From Sedimentisphaerales bacterium (GTDB lineage Bacteria > Planctomycetota > Phycisphaerae > Sedimentisphaerales > Anaerohalosphaeraceae), in NCBI GenBank assembly GCA_016926155.1, contig JAFGPC010000210.1:1-48322 (forward strand): a stretch of 48,322 nucleotides of DNA. The letters are read 5' to 3'. The translations under genes were made by a program, and so were the position numbers. The notes under the pieces are model-generated. The model was not told where the DNA came from. It was given only the letters and a program-made list of their open reading frames with translations, and searched no databases. Every line of letters begins with the position of its first letter. Within the stretch, counting starts at the first letter, position 1. Shown piece after piece: positions 41,145 to 48,322 of the stretch.

Positions 41145-42497
41145 TTATCTTTGCGTGCCCGCTTCGCCGGGCTTCATGCTTTCCTTTTCTTTGATAATCT
41201 CCGGATTACGATTGATGCGAATCCAAAGTGTACTGGGATTGTCTCCGGTCGATTGTACAATCATCTTTTCATCGACCTGATCCAGAATTTCTTCCATCGC
41301 ATCCTGATAAATCCGTTGCAGCACAATCTGCGGCCGCTTTTGATATTCCGGTAAAAGACGGTGCAGGTATTCGTATTGGGCTTGTGCATCCTTGATGACA
41401 GTGGTCCGATACGCCTGTGCCTCGGCGATGGTTTGGCCGCTGGCGCCGGACAGGGTAGCCAGCAGCGCCTCACGTCGGCTTTCGATCTCACCAAGTCGCT
41501 GGAGGCTTTGCGCCCCAGCCGTCCCGCTCTCGATCTGAGAGACAAGTTTTTGTCTCTCAGGCTCAGTCTCTTTAAGCTGCCGTAACACTTCTTCCGCTCG
41601 AGGTCCACCTGCCTCGTTGAGAATTTGCTGCGCTTCCGTCTTGGCCTGGGTAATCTGCTGCTGGCGTCCCTGACCGGCGGCAATGGACTCACGAAAAGCC
41701 TCGTTCAGGCGGCGCGGCCAGATAATTTCCAACGCCCGCATGGAATCCACCCGAATCCCGCTATCGATTGCATCGAGTCTCTTTTGCAGTTCCCGCTGTA
41801 CATTTTCAGCAATCCCACCGGCGGTAACAATGGCTTCGTCGATCGTGAATTTAACCAGGGTGCTCACAATTGCATCTTCGGCCAGAGAACGAAGGAGCGG
41901 ATCTACTGTCTGGCCTGCAACATCCAGAAAATCCTGGCCCGGTTCGAGATCGCCGTAATAGACATTACGGAAGAATCGCTCAATATTGTCAATCTGGTAG
42001 ACAAGCTGCCATCGACTGTGCACAATGTTATAGTCAGTTCCCTCTGCTCCAATCATTGTTTCATTTCGCGTCAGACAATAGCCATCCTTACCGGGTGCAA
42101 GTGTTGGCCCTCCCATCCCCCGGGCACCGGACACTTTTTCCTCGGCTGTCATAAAGTACCAGAAGGAATCGATCTGGAGGGTTTGCTTGCGCTCGACCGG
42201 AATTCGAATAATCTCTGTAATCGGCGCTGGAAGATTCCATTTCAAACCCGGCTGCAATATTCGTTGTTCTCCTTCGCCGCCGATCCTTCCAAATAGCAAG
42301 ACCATGGCGTTTTCATCCGGATTGACGGTAAAAATGCCGGAGGTCAGGAACAGCACCACCAGAATAATCATAATGACCTTCAGAATGACAAAACTGACCC
42401 GCAGAGCATCGGTCAGACTCTTGCCGGCGGCATCCAATTCCGGCGCCTGGTTTTCGGTGGGTTCCAATGAGGCGTTCTTTTTTTCGTTTTCTGCCAT
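41145..42497 (-). CDS. hflK: HflK-like SPFH/band-7 membrane protein
   Basis: 450 residues: cytosolic N-tail, one TM (about 33-54), then an SPFH domain (about 57-260: VNPDENAMVLLFGRI, LQPGLKWNLPAPITEIIRIP, IDEAIVTAGGIAENVQRELQ) and a coiled-coil helix (about 265-370) ending in the oligomer region. In E. coli HflK and HflC form a cage around FtsH and control its proteolysis. Compared with E. coli HflK it has an insertion at about 105-135 (VSGARGMGGPTLAPGKDG). Distances to the neighbours are 58 bp (HflC) and 63 bp (P-type ATPase). Confidence 0.88.
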   Translation of the reverse strand: MAENEKKNASLEPTENQAPELDAAGKSLTDALRVSFVILKVIMIILVVLFLTSGIFTVNPDENAMVLLFGRIGGEGEQRILQPGLKWNLPAPITEIIRIPVERKQTLQIDSFWYFMTAEEKVSGARGMGGPTLAPGKDGYCLTRNETMIGAEGTDYNIVHSRWQLVYQIDNIERFFRNVYYGDLEPGQDFLDVAGQTVDPLLRSLAEDAIVSTLVKFTIDEAIVTAGGIAENVQRELQKRLDAIDSGIRVDSMRALEIIWPRRLNEAFRESIAAGQGRQQQITQAKTEAQQILNEAGGPRAEEVLRQLKETEPERQKLVSQIESGTAGAQSLQRLGEIESRREALLATLSGASGQTIAEAQAYRTTVIKDAQAQYEYLHRLLPEYQKRPQIVLQRIYQDAMEEILDQVDEKMIVQSTGDNPSTLWIRINRNPEIIKEKESMKPGEAGTQR

Positions 42498-42555
42498 GAT
42501 CCTTGATCTCTTATCGAACAGAAATGTTCCTGATTACCACGGATTGGAATACTCG

Positions 42556-43461
42556 TTATTTATTCGCGCTGCCTGGATTCTTCAGGTCCGGCATCGTCTT
42601 GAGCAATCCGATCGGATCGACATCAGTCCCCAGAATCACGGTGGACTTCTTTTTCAGGATCTTCTTAAGGGCTTCCAGATCCCGCAGAAACATCGCCAGC
42701 TCCGGATCTCTTTCCAGTTGCTTGTAATATTTGGCCGCTTCCGCGTCGCCTTCTCCCCGGATCGCCTGGGCTTGCGCCTCGACCATCGCCAGCAGTTCGG
42801 TCCGCTTGGCCTCCGCACTGGTCTTGATCTTGGTTGCCTCGGCCTGTCCCTGGGCCAGAATGGTTTCCGTCTTGCGTTTTCGATCGGCCTTCATCCGCTC
42901 GAAAACCTTCTGCGTCACGCTCTCACTGATTGCCAGTTGCTTGATTCCAACCGCCTTGATTTCGATTCCATAGGAATTACGAGCCACGGGCTGGATCATG
43001 TCCAGCATCTCCTTTTCGATCTGTTGAAACTGGACTTTTGCCGGATTGGTGTTCACAAAATCCGTAAAATAATGCTTGCCCACAACCGTGTTCTGCGTAT
43101 TACCCAAAAGGCTGTAAAGGTGCGGCGATGCAGCATTGATATCTCCCACCGAACGGAGGAATTTGATCGGATCCTCCACACTCCAAACCACATAACTGGT
43201 CACAATGATCGGCTCGCCGCCTCGCGTGGTTGTCTCTTCCATCTTACGTTCATAGAGCCGGCCGCGCGAATCATACTTCCTCACGCTTTCAATCGGTTGG
43301 GGCCACTTGAACTTCCATCCCGGTTCAGGAATTGTTCGCACCGGTTCATCAAATCGCAGCACCACCGCCACTTCCGTCTCTCGAACCTGAAATGAAAACA
43401 AAAACAGGATCAGGACGATGGCGATAACGCTTACCAGAATCAAGATCGATACATTCCTCAT
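42556..43461 (-). CDS. hflC: HflC-like SPFH protein
   Basis: 301 residues, close to E. coli HflC (334). N-terminal TM (about 5-24), SPFH core (about 25-200: VRETEVAVVLRFDEPVRTI, GWKFKWPQPIESVRKYDSRG, YGIEIKAVGIKQLAISESV) and an Ala/Glu/Gln-rich helix (about 205-265: RKRKTETILAQGQAEATKIK). This is the partner of HflK in the FtsH-regulating ring. 28 bp after the polytopic SPFH gene. The identification rests on the SPFH core and the helical ending; the FtsH gene is not in the window. Confidence 0.9.
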   Translation of the reverse strand: MRNVSILILVSVIAIVLILFLFSFQVRETEVAVVLRFDEPVRTIPEPGWKFKWPQPIESVRKYDSRGRLYERKMEETTTRGGEPIIVTSYVVWSVEDPIKFLRSVGDINAASPHLYSLLGNTQNTVVGKHYFTDFVNTNPAKVQFQQIEKEMLDMIQPVARNSYGIEIKAVGIKQLAISESVTQKVFERMKADRKRKTETILAQGQAEATKIKTSAEAKRTELLAMVEAQAQAIRGEGDAEAAKYYKQLERDPELAMFLRDLEALKKILKKKSTVILGTDVDPIGLLKTMPDLKNPGSANK

Positions 43462-43489
43462 CTTTACACTACTCCCGTAAATCGGTTAT

Positions 43490-45592
43490 TTATTGACCTT
43501 CCTGCCTCAGCAGGTCCATATCCAGCATCCCTCCGATGCTCTCTTCGAGATCGAGAATATATACCTGTTGGTCCTGGGGATTTGCCACAATGATGTATTT
43601 ACGCGTCTCGGCCAGAGCATCTTCCAGGACCAGCAATCGCTGGAGATGCTTATAAATGCTCTCCGAGGCACGATATGCAACGACCTGGTTCAGAAATCGA
43701 TTCCCTGTCGCCTCGGACAGTTTGATCCGTCGGAACTGATATGCCTGCGCTTCGCGGAGGATATTGTAGACTTCCCCGCCGGCGGCATCAAGGGCCGTCC
43801 GGAAGGGCCTGGAAGCTTCCTCGCTGATGCGTATCTCTGTCCCGATCAGGGGACTGGATAAACTCTCTTCTTCGGTCCCCAGTCGAAGAAGCTCATCGGT
43901 TTGCGGAATCGAGCCGGCAAGCTGGGTAAGCACTTTGTTACGATCGGCCTGCGCCTGTAGAATCGCCGCCTGTTTCTCCTGCACGGCTCCAATCACCTCC
44001 TGGTACTCCTTGGTCACATCCGGAGGAGGATGCACACCCTGTAGGTTAACCAGAACTACTTCGATGCCAAGTCCAACAAAATCCGCCTCGTCCTGAATAC
44101 GTTTGGTCAGTTCCTGTGCCGCTTGTTCCCGTCCGGCCCCCAGAAGACTTTTATGACGGGAAGGATCCCGCTCATCTTCATCGGTTTCTACTTTGGCGCT
44201 GGCGACAAAGCGGACGAATTCCCGATAACAAATCGCCTCTACCATCTTCTCCGCATCCGTGCGGGAATCATCCCGGTTGGAGCTTTTGCGGTCGGAAAAA
44301 TTATACAAAAAGGCATATAAATCTTTGACCTTATAATGTACTGGAATGGCGGCACGTAGAATGCTTACCGGGGCCGTATCCTCTTCCTGAATGACGCCCT
44401 CCTGCTGAGAAGCCACAAGAATATCATATTCTTCCTCGTAGTGACTAGTACCCCACAGCAGCGGCTCGGTATTAATCTTGTCAGCGCTTTCGACAAATCC
44501 AATATTCACTTGCTGGATGCGATCTGTGGGGTATTTATACGCCTTTTCGATCGGCCAGGGCCATTTTACATAAAGTCCCGAACCCAAAGTATACGTACCG
44601 TCTGCCTTTTGCTTGGGTTTCCCAAAACACTCAACAATAGCCCCTTCTCCGGGACCGATCATCACAAAACAGCTCAGCAGATAAAGCACAGCGGAGGCAA
44701 AAATCAACAAGGGCAAGACTGCCCGCTCTAATAATTGATAAAACCACGTTTGAGAAACTTTGAAGCCAAACTGGTAATCAATCGTACTGGAGACGGTATG
44801 CAGGATGCCGCCCGGTTCTCCGAACATTCCCAGTAACCGACTGTCAAAAGCAGATCGACTGTATTGGCCCGGAACACGGGGCCGGTAAAAATCCAGGACT
44901 TCATTCAAGAAGGTTTCGGCTCCCAGAACGATCAAGAGTATCGGAATGGCCCATCCTAAAATCGTCAGTCCTACATAGATCTTAAAATGTCCCAAAGCCA
45001 GGGCAATCGCCATCAGGAAGGCAACCAGGGCTACGCCAAATAGGGAACTTCCTCCAGCCCTCAGGGGCTTCCATCGCGTCTGTTGACTCATCCCGATCGC
45101 ATACCGTGAGATGAGAAAGCTGAGAAAGGCCACCATGACAACGAAAACGGCGGCCAGTTGCGGCCGACTCAATTCCTGATCGGCCAGGGTTTGTGACGTC
45201 TGTGTTAATAAAAATATCCCCATACCGGCCTGATAAGCGGCAATCACGATCGCGCTAATAGGCACAAACCATTTCTCGATTGTCTCCAGCCGACGTGCCG
45301 CCACAGCCAGAACCGCGGTCGGGTCCTGCTCCTGCTGGAAAATCGTACCCGATTCCCGGGCACGGGCCAACTGCGCCATATCCAGCTTTTCCTGTTCTGC
45401 CAGATGACGCTGATGAAACTGAATTACCAGCACAAACCAGATCAGTACTGTGGCCAGGATCTGCCAGCTTAGCGCCGTTACGGCAAATGCCCCACTCATT
45501 GCCCCAATCACCCAGATAGCGATAAAACAGACAACACTCAAGATCAGCGCGATTACCGATATCTGCCTAGCTCGTTTGCTCGATAACTCCAT
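43490..45592 (-). CDS. Polytopic SPFH-domain protein (third SPFH gene of the cluster)
   Basis: 700 residues. Unlike HflK/C it starts with a large membrane region: about six to seven hydrophobic helices (near 10-32, 38-57, 108-130, 146-165, 183-203, 207-227, 290-315), with charged loops rich in Arg. Then follows an SPFH domain (about 318-610: GPGEGAIVECFGKP, SGLYVKWPWPIEKAYKYPTD, VLVNLQGVHPPPDVTKEYQE) and a coiled-coil helix with AYQFRRIKLSEATGNRF. It therefore combines an integral membrane module with a microdomain scaffold. It is the first gene of the operon. The membrane module belongs to no family I know. Confidence 0.85.
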   Translation of the reverse strand: MELSSKRARQISVIALILSVVCFIAIWVIGAMSGAFAVTALSWQILATVLIWFVLVIQFHQRHLAEQEKLDMAQLARARESGTIFQQEQDPTAVLAVAARRLETIEKWFVPISAIVIAAYQAGMGIFLLTQTSQTLADQELSRPQLAAVFVVMVAFLSFLISRYAIGMSQQTRWKPLRAGGSSLFGVALVAFLMAIALALGHFKIYVGLTILGWAIPILLIVLGAETFLNEVLDFYRPRVPGQYSRSAFDSRLLGMFGEPGGILHTVSSTIDYQFGFKVSQTWFYQLLERAVLPLLIFASAVLYLLSCFVMIGPGEGAIVECFGKPKQKADGTYTLGSGLYVKWPWPIEKAYKYPTDRIQQVNIGFVESADKINTEPLLWGTSHYEEEYDILVASQQEGVIQEEDTAPVSILRAAIPVHYKVKDLYAFLYNFSDRKSSNRDDSRTDAEKMVEAICYREFVRFVASAKVETDEDERDPSRHKSLLGAGREQAAQELTKRIQDEADFVGLGIEVVLVNLQGVHPPPDVTKEYQEVIGAVQEKQAAILQAQADRNKVLTQLAGSIPQTDELLRLGTEEESLSSPLIGTEIRISEEASRPFRTALDAAGGEVYNILREAQAYQFRRIKLSEATGNRFLNQVVAYRASESIYKHLQRLLVLEDALAETRKYIIVANPQDQQVYILDLEESIGGMLDMDLLRQEGQ

Positions 45593-45674
45593 CTGTCATT
45601 CCCAATTCACGATTTTATGAACATTCCCCCCGGAACCGCAGTACAACTTATGTTGTTTATCTCACAGCTCACTC

Positions 45675-45702
45675 TTTACAAACATAAAGAATTTCGTACT
45701 AT
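45675..45702 (+). promoter_or_regulatory. Promoter of the divergent ABC-2 permease gene
   Basis: TTTACA, 16-nt spacer, TACTAT; start near 45709. The 156-bp gap also has to hold the promoter of the SPFH operon on the minus strand, which I cannot place with confidence. Confidence 0.5.
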
Positions 45703-45748
45703 ACCAATGTAATGCCGATTTGTGTAGAAGGAATTTTGGGAATTCCCT

Positions 45749-46717
45749 TTGTATAGATTATTAACTATAGCCAAAAATACATTCACGGAAACGCTCAGGC
45801 AGCCTATATACCTGATTATCATCGAAGTTGCGCTGCTCATGATGCTAATCAGCCCTTCTTTGGCAACGTATACTCTGGACGAAGAACAGGATCTGAACCT
45901 GTTGCGCGAGATAGCCCTGTCTACGCTGTTTCTGGCTGGTTTGTTCATTTCTATTTTTGCCGCCACAGGAGCCGTTACTGAGGAGATTGAAACGGGGACC
46001 ATTACTACGGTTTTATCCAAGCCCGTTTCTCGGCCCGTTTTCATTCTGGGAAAATTTTTCGGGATTACCGCCGCGATATTGCTGGCTCACTACATCGGTA
46101 CTCTTGGCCTTATGTTGACAGTTCGGCATGGTGTATTGTTCGAGGCGGCGGATACTCACGACTGGACCGTCGTCATTGCGGCGGCGTTTACACTGCTTGG
46201 AAGCTTCGCCGTAAGTGCATTTTTAAACTACACTTACGACTGGAACTTCCCATCTACTCTTGTTATAACAACCGCCCTGTTCGGAACATTTGGATTTATA
46301 TTTCTTTTTTTTATTGACCGAGAATGGGCTTACAATCCCACAGATAATAAATTCACCCTGTTCGAAGTCAATGCTTCTATCCTGCTTCTTCTGGCCATTA
46401 TTATTCTCGTGGCCCTTTCGGTTTTATTCTCTACCCGATGCAATGTGATTGTTACCCTTTCTTGTGTTGTGGGACTTTTTCTTCTGGGATTGATCAGCGA
46501 TTATGTTTTTGGTCGGTTTGTGATGACCAACATCCTAGCCCGATTTGTCTATATTCTTGTACCAAACCTACAAGTTTTCTGGACGACGGACACAATCTAC
46601 ACTAAAGGATTTATTCCGGTGGGATATATCTTTAAGAGTGCGATCTACACACTTCTATACTCATCCGGGATTCTTGGCCTGGCGATTGCTCTATTCCAGA
46701 AACGCCAGATCGGTTAA
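45749..46717 (+). CDS. ABC-2 type permease, six or more TM, divergent from the SPFH operon
   Basis: 322 residues: first TM at about 22-42, then a coupling segment EIETGTITTVLSKPVSRPVF (about 78-97) typical of ABC-2/NosY-like permeases, followed by TMs near 102-122, 138-158, 167-188, 210-228, 238-258 and 295-315. No ATPase gene is next to it; the only one in the window is at 37838-39121. The TTG start at 45749 is preceded by GGGAA inside a palindrome GGGAATTCCC, an unusual SD. Substrate unknown. Confidence 0.85.
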   Translation: MYRLLTIAKNTFTETLRQPIYLIIIEVALLMMLISPSLATYTLDEEQDLNLLREIALSTLFLAGLFISIFAATGAVTEEIETGTITTVLSKPVSRPVFILGKFFGITAAILLAHYIGTLGLMLTVRHGVLFEAADTHDWTVVIAAAFTLLGSFAVSAFLNYTYDWNFPSTLVITTALFGTFGFIFLFFIDREWAYNPTDNKFTLFEVNASILLLLAIIILVALSVLFSTRCNVIVTLSCVVGLFLLGLISDYVFGRFVMTNILARFVYILVPNLQVFWTTDTIYTKGFIPVGYIFKSAIYTLLYSSGILGLAIALFQKRQIG

Positions 46718-46732
46718 AATAATCCCTTTTTC

Positions 46733-46768
46733 AATTCGACAAATCGAATTATACATACCGGTCGGTAT
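46733..46768. terminator. Convergent intergenic hairpins (weak bidirectional terminator)
   Basis: AATTCG/CGAATT with a 6-nt loop, and ATACCG/CGGTAT with a 2-nt loop, lie between the stop of the ABC-2 permease and that of the GNAT gene. Both stems are short and the following T/A runs are poor, so termination is likely but not proven. Confidence 0.4.
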
Positions 46769-46777
46769 ATTACTCCC

Positions 46778-47230
46778 TTACAAAACCCGAATCATTGAGA
46801 CCTCGTCACATTGATCCTGCTTGGGACAACGGGCACAATCACTCCAGACTTTCATGGGCAGAGTACCTCTGTCCACCCTTAAAAACCCGTTTTTCTCAAA
46901 AAAACCAGGCTCCAAGGTCAACGTAAACAGCTTTTCAAGCCCTAAATTCCTTGCCCTCTCAACACATCCATCTACTAGGGCTCGTCCCAGTCCCCGGCCA
47001 AAAAAGTCCTTTTTCACAGCTAAGGATTGGATTTCGCCCAAATCCTCCCAGATCACCTTCAAGGCGCAGCAACCTACAATTTGTGTGTCAACTTCAGCCA
47101 CCACAAAACTTCTCACATCCTCGTACATATTGGAAATCGATCGAAACAGCATCCGGTCCATTTCAGCATACTCTGTAATGAGTCCATGTATCGCCTCTAT
47201 ATCAGTAACTTTTGCATCACGAATTTTCAT
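46778..47230 (-). CDS. ArgA-like GNAT N-acetyltransferase
   Basis: 150 residues of GNAT fold: IRDAKVTDIEAIHGLI, acetyl-CoA loop VKKDFFGRGLGRALVDG (Q/RxxGxG/A form) and a C-terminal tail CARCPKQDQCDE typical of short N-acetylglutamate synthase-like enzymes. By family it acetylates an amino acid such as glutamate at the start of arginine synthesis. The clustered Cys residues may bind zinc. Its ATG at 47230 stands about where the promoter at 47238-47267 would start transcription, and no SD is seen, so the mRNA may be leaderless. Confidence 0.88.
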   Translation of the reverse strand: MKIRDAKVTDIEAIHGLITEYAEMDRMLFRSISNMYEDVRSFVVAEVDTQIVGCCALKVIWEDLGEIQSLAVKKDFFGRGLGRALVDGCVERARNLGLEKLFTLTLEPGFFEKNGFLRVDRGTLPMKVWSDCARCPKQDQCDEVSMIRVL

Positions 47231-47237
47231 ATCGCAT

Positions 47238-47267
47238 ACTATACTGCATCTGCGTTACCAAACTCAA
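47238..47267 (-). promoter_or_regulatory. Promoter very close to the GNAT start codon
   Basis: TTGAGT, 18-nt spacer, TATAGT on the minus strand. The expected start point (about 47231) lies at the ATG itself. Confidence 0.55.
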
Positions 47268-47433
47268 GCCAATATCCGCATTCTATCTATAATGACAATG
47301 AAATCAGAAAAATTCTGATCCTTATAAAATTCCGGCTGGATTGGTCTTGCTTTTCACCTGCATTATGTAGTATATTGTTTATTATGCAGGATCAGGGATA
47401 ATGTCGATCATGCATGTTTCGGAGGCAGGCGTG

Positions 47434-47532
47434 ATGAAGGTAGCATCTTGGTCGTCCGTAGAGGCGGCCGTGGGGTGGAGGATGTATCCTTCCAGAGTGT
47501 TGCCATTTCCAGCAGGAAGTTGTGCGCAGTAA
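47434..47532 (+). CDS. Possible 32-aa leader ORF upstream of the second PEP-CTERM gene, uncertain
   Basis: ATG 47434 has GGAGG at 8 nt and a stop 33 codons later; the short product (MKVASWSSVEAAVGWRMYPS and 12 more) matches nothing known. It lies in the 449-bp gap 47231-47679, which otherwise holds only hairpin-prone sequence, such as CGGG/CCCG near 47609 and GCCCGT/ACGGGC pairing around 47616-47651. A translated leader or an RNA control element are both possible. Confidence 0.25.
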   Translation: MKVASWSSVEAAVGWRMYPSRVLPFPAGSCAQ

Positions 47533-47679
47533 TGTTGTGCTATGCTCATGTCGCCTTGCCTCTATGGGTCCTGGAAAATCGTATAGAGCGTTTATGCCTG
47601 GTGGACCATCGGGAAAGCCCGTCCTCGATTGTCCGGATGTACAGGAACGGGCAGGCGATACTCTTTGGAGGAGTACAGC

Positions 47680-48321
47680 ATGAAAAAGTTTATCGTATTA
47701 ACCCTTCTCTTAGTGGCAGCCGGCATGGTCTCGGCGGGAACGATCATTACCGCTGTAGATCGAGCCAACGGTACATCCGGCGATCGGGACTGGATCGGCC
47801 CCTGGGATAGCGAAACCGATCCCGGCGTGGGCATTCTGGCCGACGGCGAGTATGTCTTCTCGGACCGGACCTATCCCTGGGCAAACACGCCCGCCGAACT
47901 GGTCGGCGCCGAGTACGTCCTGATGTTCAACTCCGATAAAGACGGTGGTGAAACGGACGTGACGTACACGATTACCACCAGTATGCCGGCCATGGTCGCA
48001 ATCACGATCGATGATCGTATTCCCGCAGAGTGGGACAATGGCGGTGCGTTCACCAGCACACAGGATGCCGTGGATGCTGTTGTAGCTGCCTTTGCCGCAG
48101 CGGGCACATTCCAGGACACAGGTCTGGATTTGTTTGTCCACGAGAACGACACCACCGATCGTCAGATGAGTGTGTATGCTGCCATGCTGCCGGCCGGGGA
48201 GTATACTTTTGGCGCCCAGCCTTCCGGCAAAAACTTCTACACCATCGGCGCTGTTCCCGAGCCGATGACCCTGGCTCTTCTGGGCCTTGGTAGCCTGGCC
48301 CTGGTTCGCCGTCGTCGGTAA
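47680..48321 (+). CDS. PEP-CTERM exosortase-target protein
   Basis: 213 residues, complete within the window. Signal peptide (about 1-19, GMVSA before GTIIT); an extracytoplasmic domain rich in Asp/Thr/Gly (about 20-185); and a classic sorting signal AVPEPMTLALLGLGSLAL followed by VRRRR. By family this is cut by an exosortase after export and often stays on the cell surface or with exopolysaccharide. ATG 47680 has GGAGGA at 7 nt. The body is not recognised; it differs from that of the VPAPGA protein at 28530. Its stop is the last codon of the window. Confidence 0.88.
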   Translation: MKKFIVLTLLLVAAGMVSAGTIITAVDRANGTSGDRDWIGPWDSETDPGVGILADGEYVFSDRTYPWANTPAELVGAEYVLMFNSDKDGGETDVTYTITTSMPAMVAITIDDRIPAEWDNGGAFTSTQDAVDAVVAAFAAAGTFQDTGLDLFVHENDTTDRQMSVYAAMLPAGEYTFGAQPSGKNFYTIGAVPEPMTLALLGLGSLALVRRRR

Positions 48322-48322
48322 A

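Noticed and set aside
42187-43395. 402-codon plus-strand frame opposite the SPFH genes
   Set aside because: The minus strand carries conserved SPFH motifs; the plus frame lacks an SD and any domain.
47448-47679. Plus-strand open frame leading into the second PEP-CTERM gene
   Set aside because: It reads through that gene in another frame, without SD or domain; the ATG at 47680 has a clear SD and signal peptide.
1-48322. CRISPR arrays, tRNA or rRNA genes, IS elements, phage genes
   Set aside because: None seen: no regularly spaced repeats, no cloverleaf with a TTC-type arm, no transposase or integrase.

Overview
The window reads as chromosomal DNA of a bacterium of the Planctomycetota, most likely near the Phycisphaerae/Sedimentisphaerales. 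This is inferred from gene content, not from a search: two PEP-CTERM exosortase substrates (one ending in the VPAPGA variant), a GH172/DUF2961 lipoprotein, a degenerate receiver regulator with an excisionase-type HTH, a dcw cluster lacking the mur genes and ftsZ, and a seven-gene cluster built around three SPFH (HflK/HflC-type) proteins. Coding density is high. TTG and GTG starts with good Shine-Dalgarno sequences are frequent. No tRNA, rRNA, IS element or CRISPR array was seen.

Layout. 1-4918 (minus): a chemoreceptor with two tandem zinc-binding CZB-like modules (cut by the window edge), CheW, and a FixL/FixJ-type two-component pair. 5100-7885 (minus): a tight operon of MntP, a metallophosphoesterase, a DUF1638 protein and a ferritin-like diiron protein, suggesting metal handling or oxidative protection. 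7912-10907 (minus): ymdB and rny behind a good promoter and a roughly 490-nt leader that holds a small ORF and a structured element. 11233-15688 (plus): a pseudo-receiver regulator, a solo beta-class DNA methyltransferase, and an apolipoprotein N-acyltransferase fused in frame to a HEAT-repeat lipoprotein.

15957-21902 (plus) is the elongasome operon: a membrane-anchored coiled-coil protein, a 48-aa membrane protein, MreB, MreC, MreD and PBP2. It meets head-on the division cluster 26520-21899 (minus): mraZ, a 67-aa ORF, rsmH, a LysM membrane protein, ftsL and ftsI. The stop codons of PBP2 and FtsI share the four bases TTAG. 26820-33328 holds mostly single genes: a secreted orphan with its own promoter and terminator, a CBS-pair protein, a PEP-CTERM protein, a hemerythrin-like protein, a DUF2007-like small protein, RsmE, a GH172 lipoprotein and an Ala-rich hypothetical. 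33335-34618 is a secreted SGNH esterase.

34664-45592 (minus) is the most unusual part: a polytopic SPFH protein, HflC, an HflK-like protein, a P1B-type metal ATPase, an ABC ATPase, an ABC-2 permease and a large anchored protein of unknown family, all co-directional and mostly tightly spaced. A second ABC-2 permease diverges from it (45749-46717). I read this as a candidate envelope-maintenance or membrane-microdomain system, although its function is not shown by the sequence. The window ends with an ArgA-like GNAT enzyme that may be leaderless and a complete PEP-CTERM protein.
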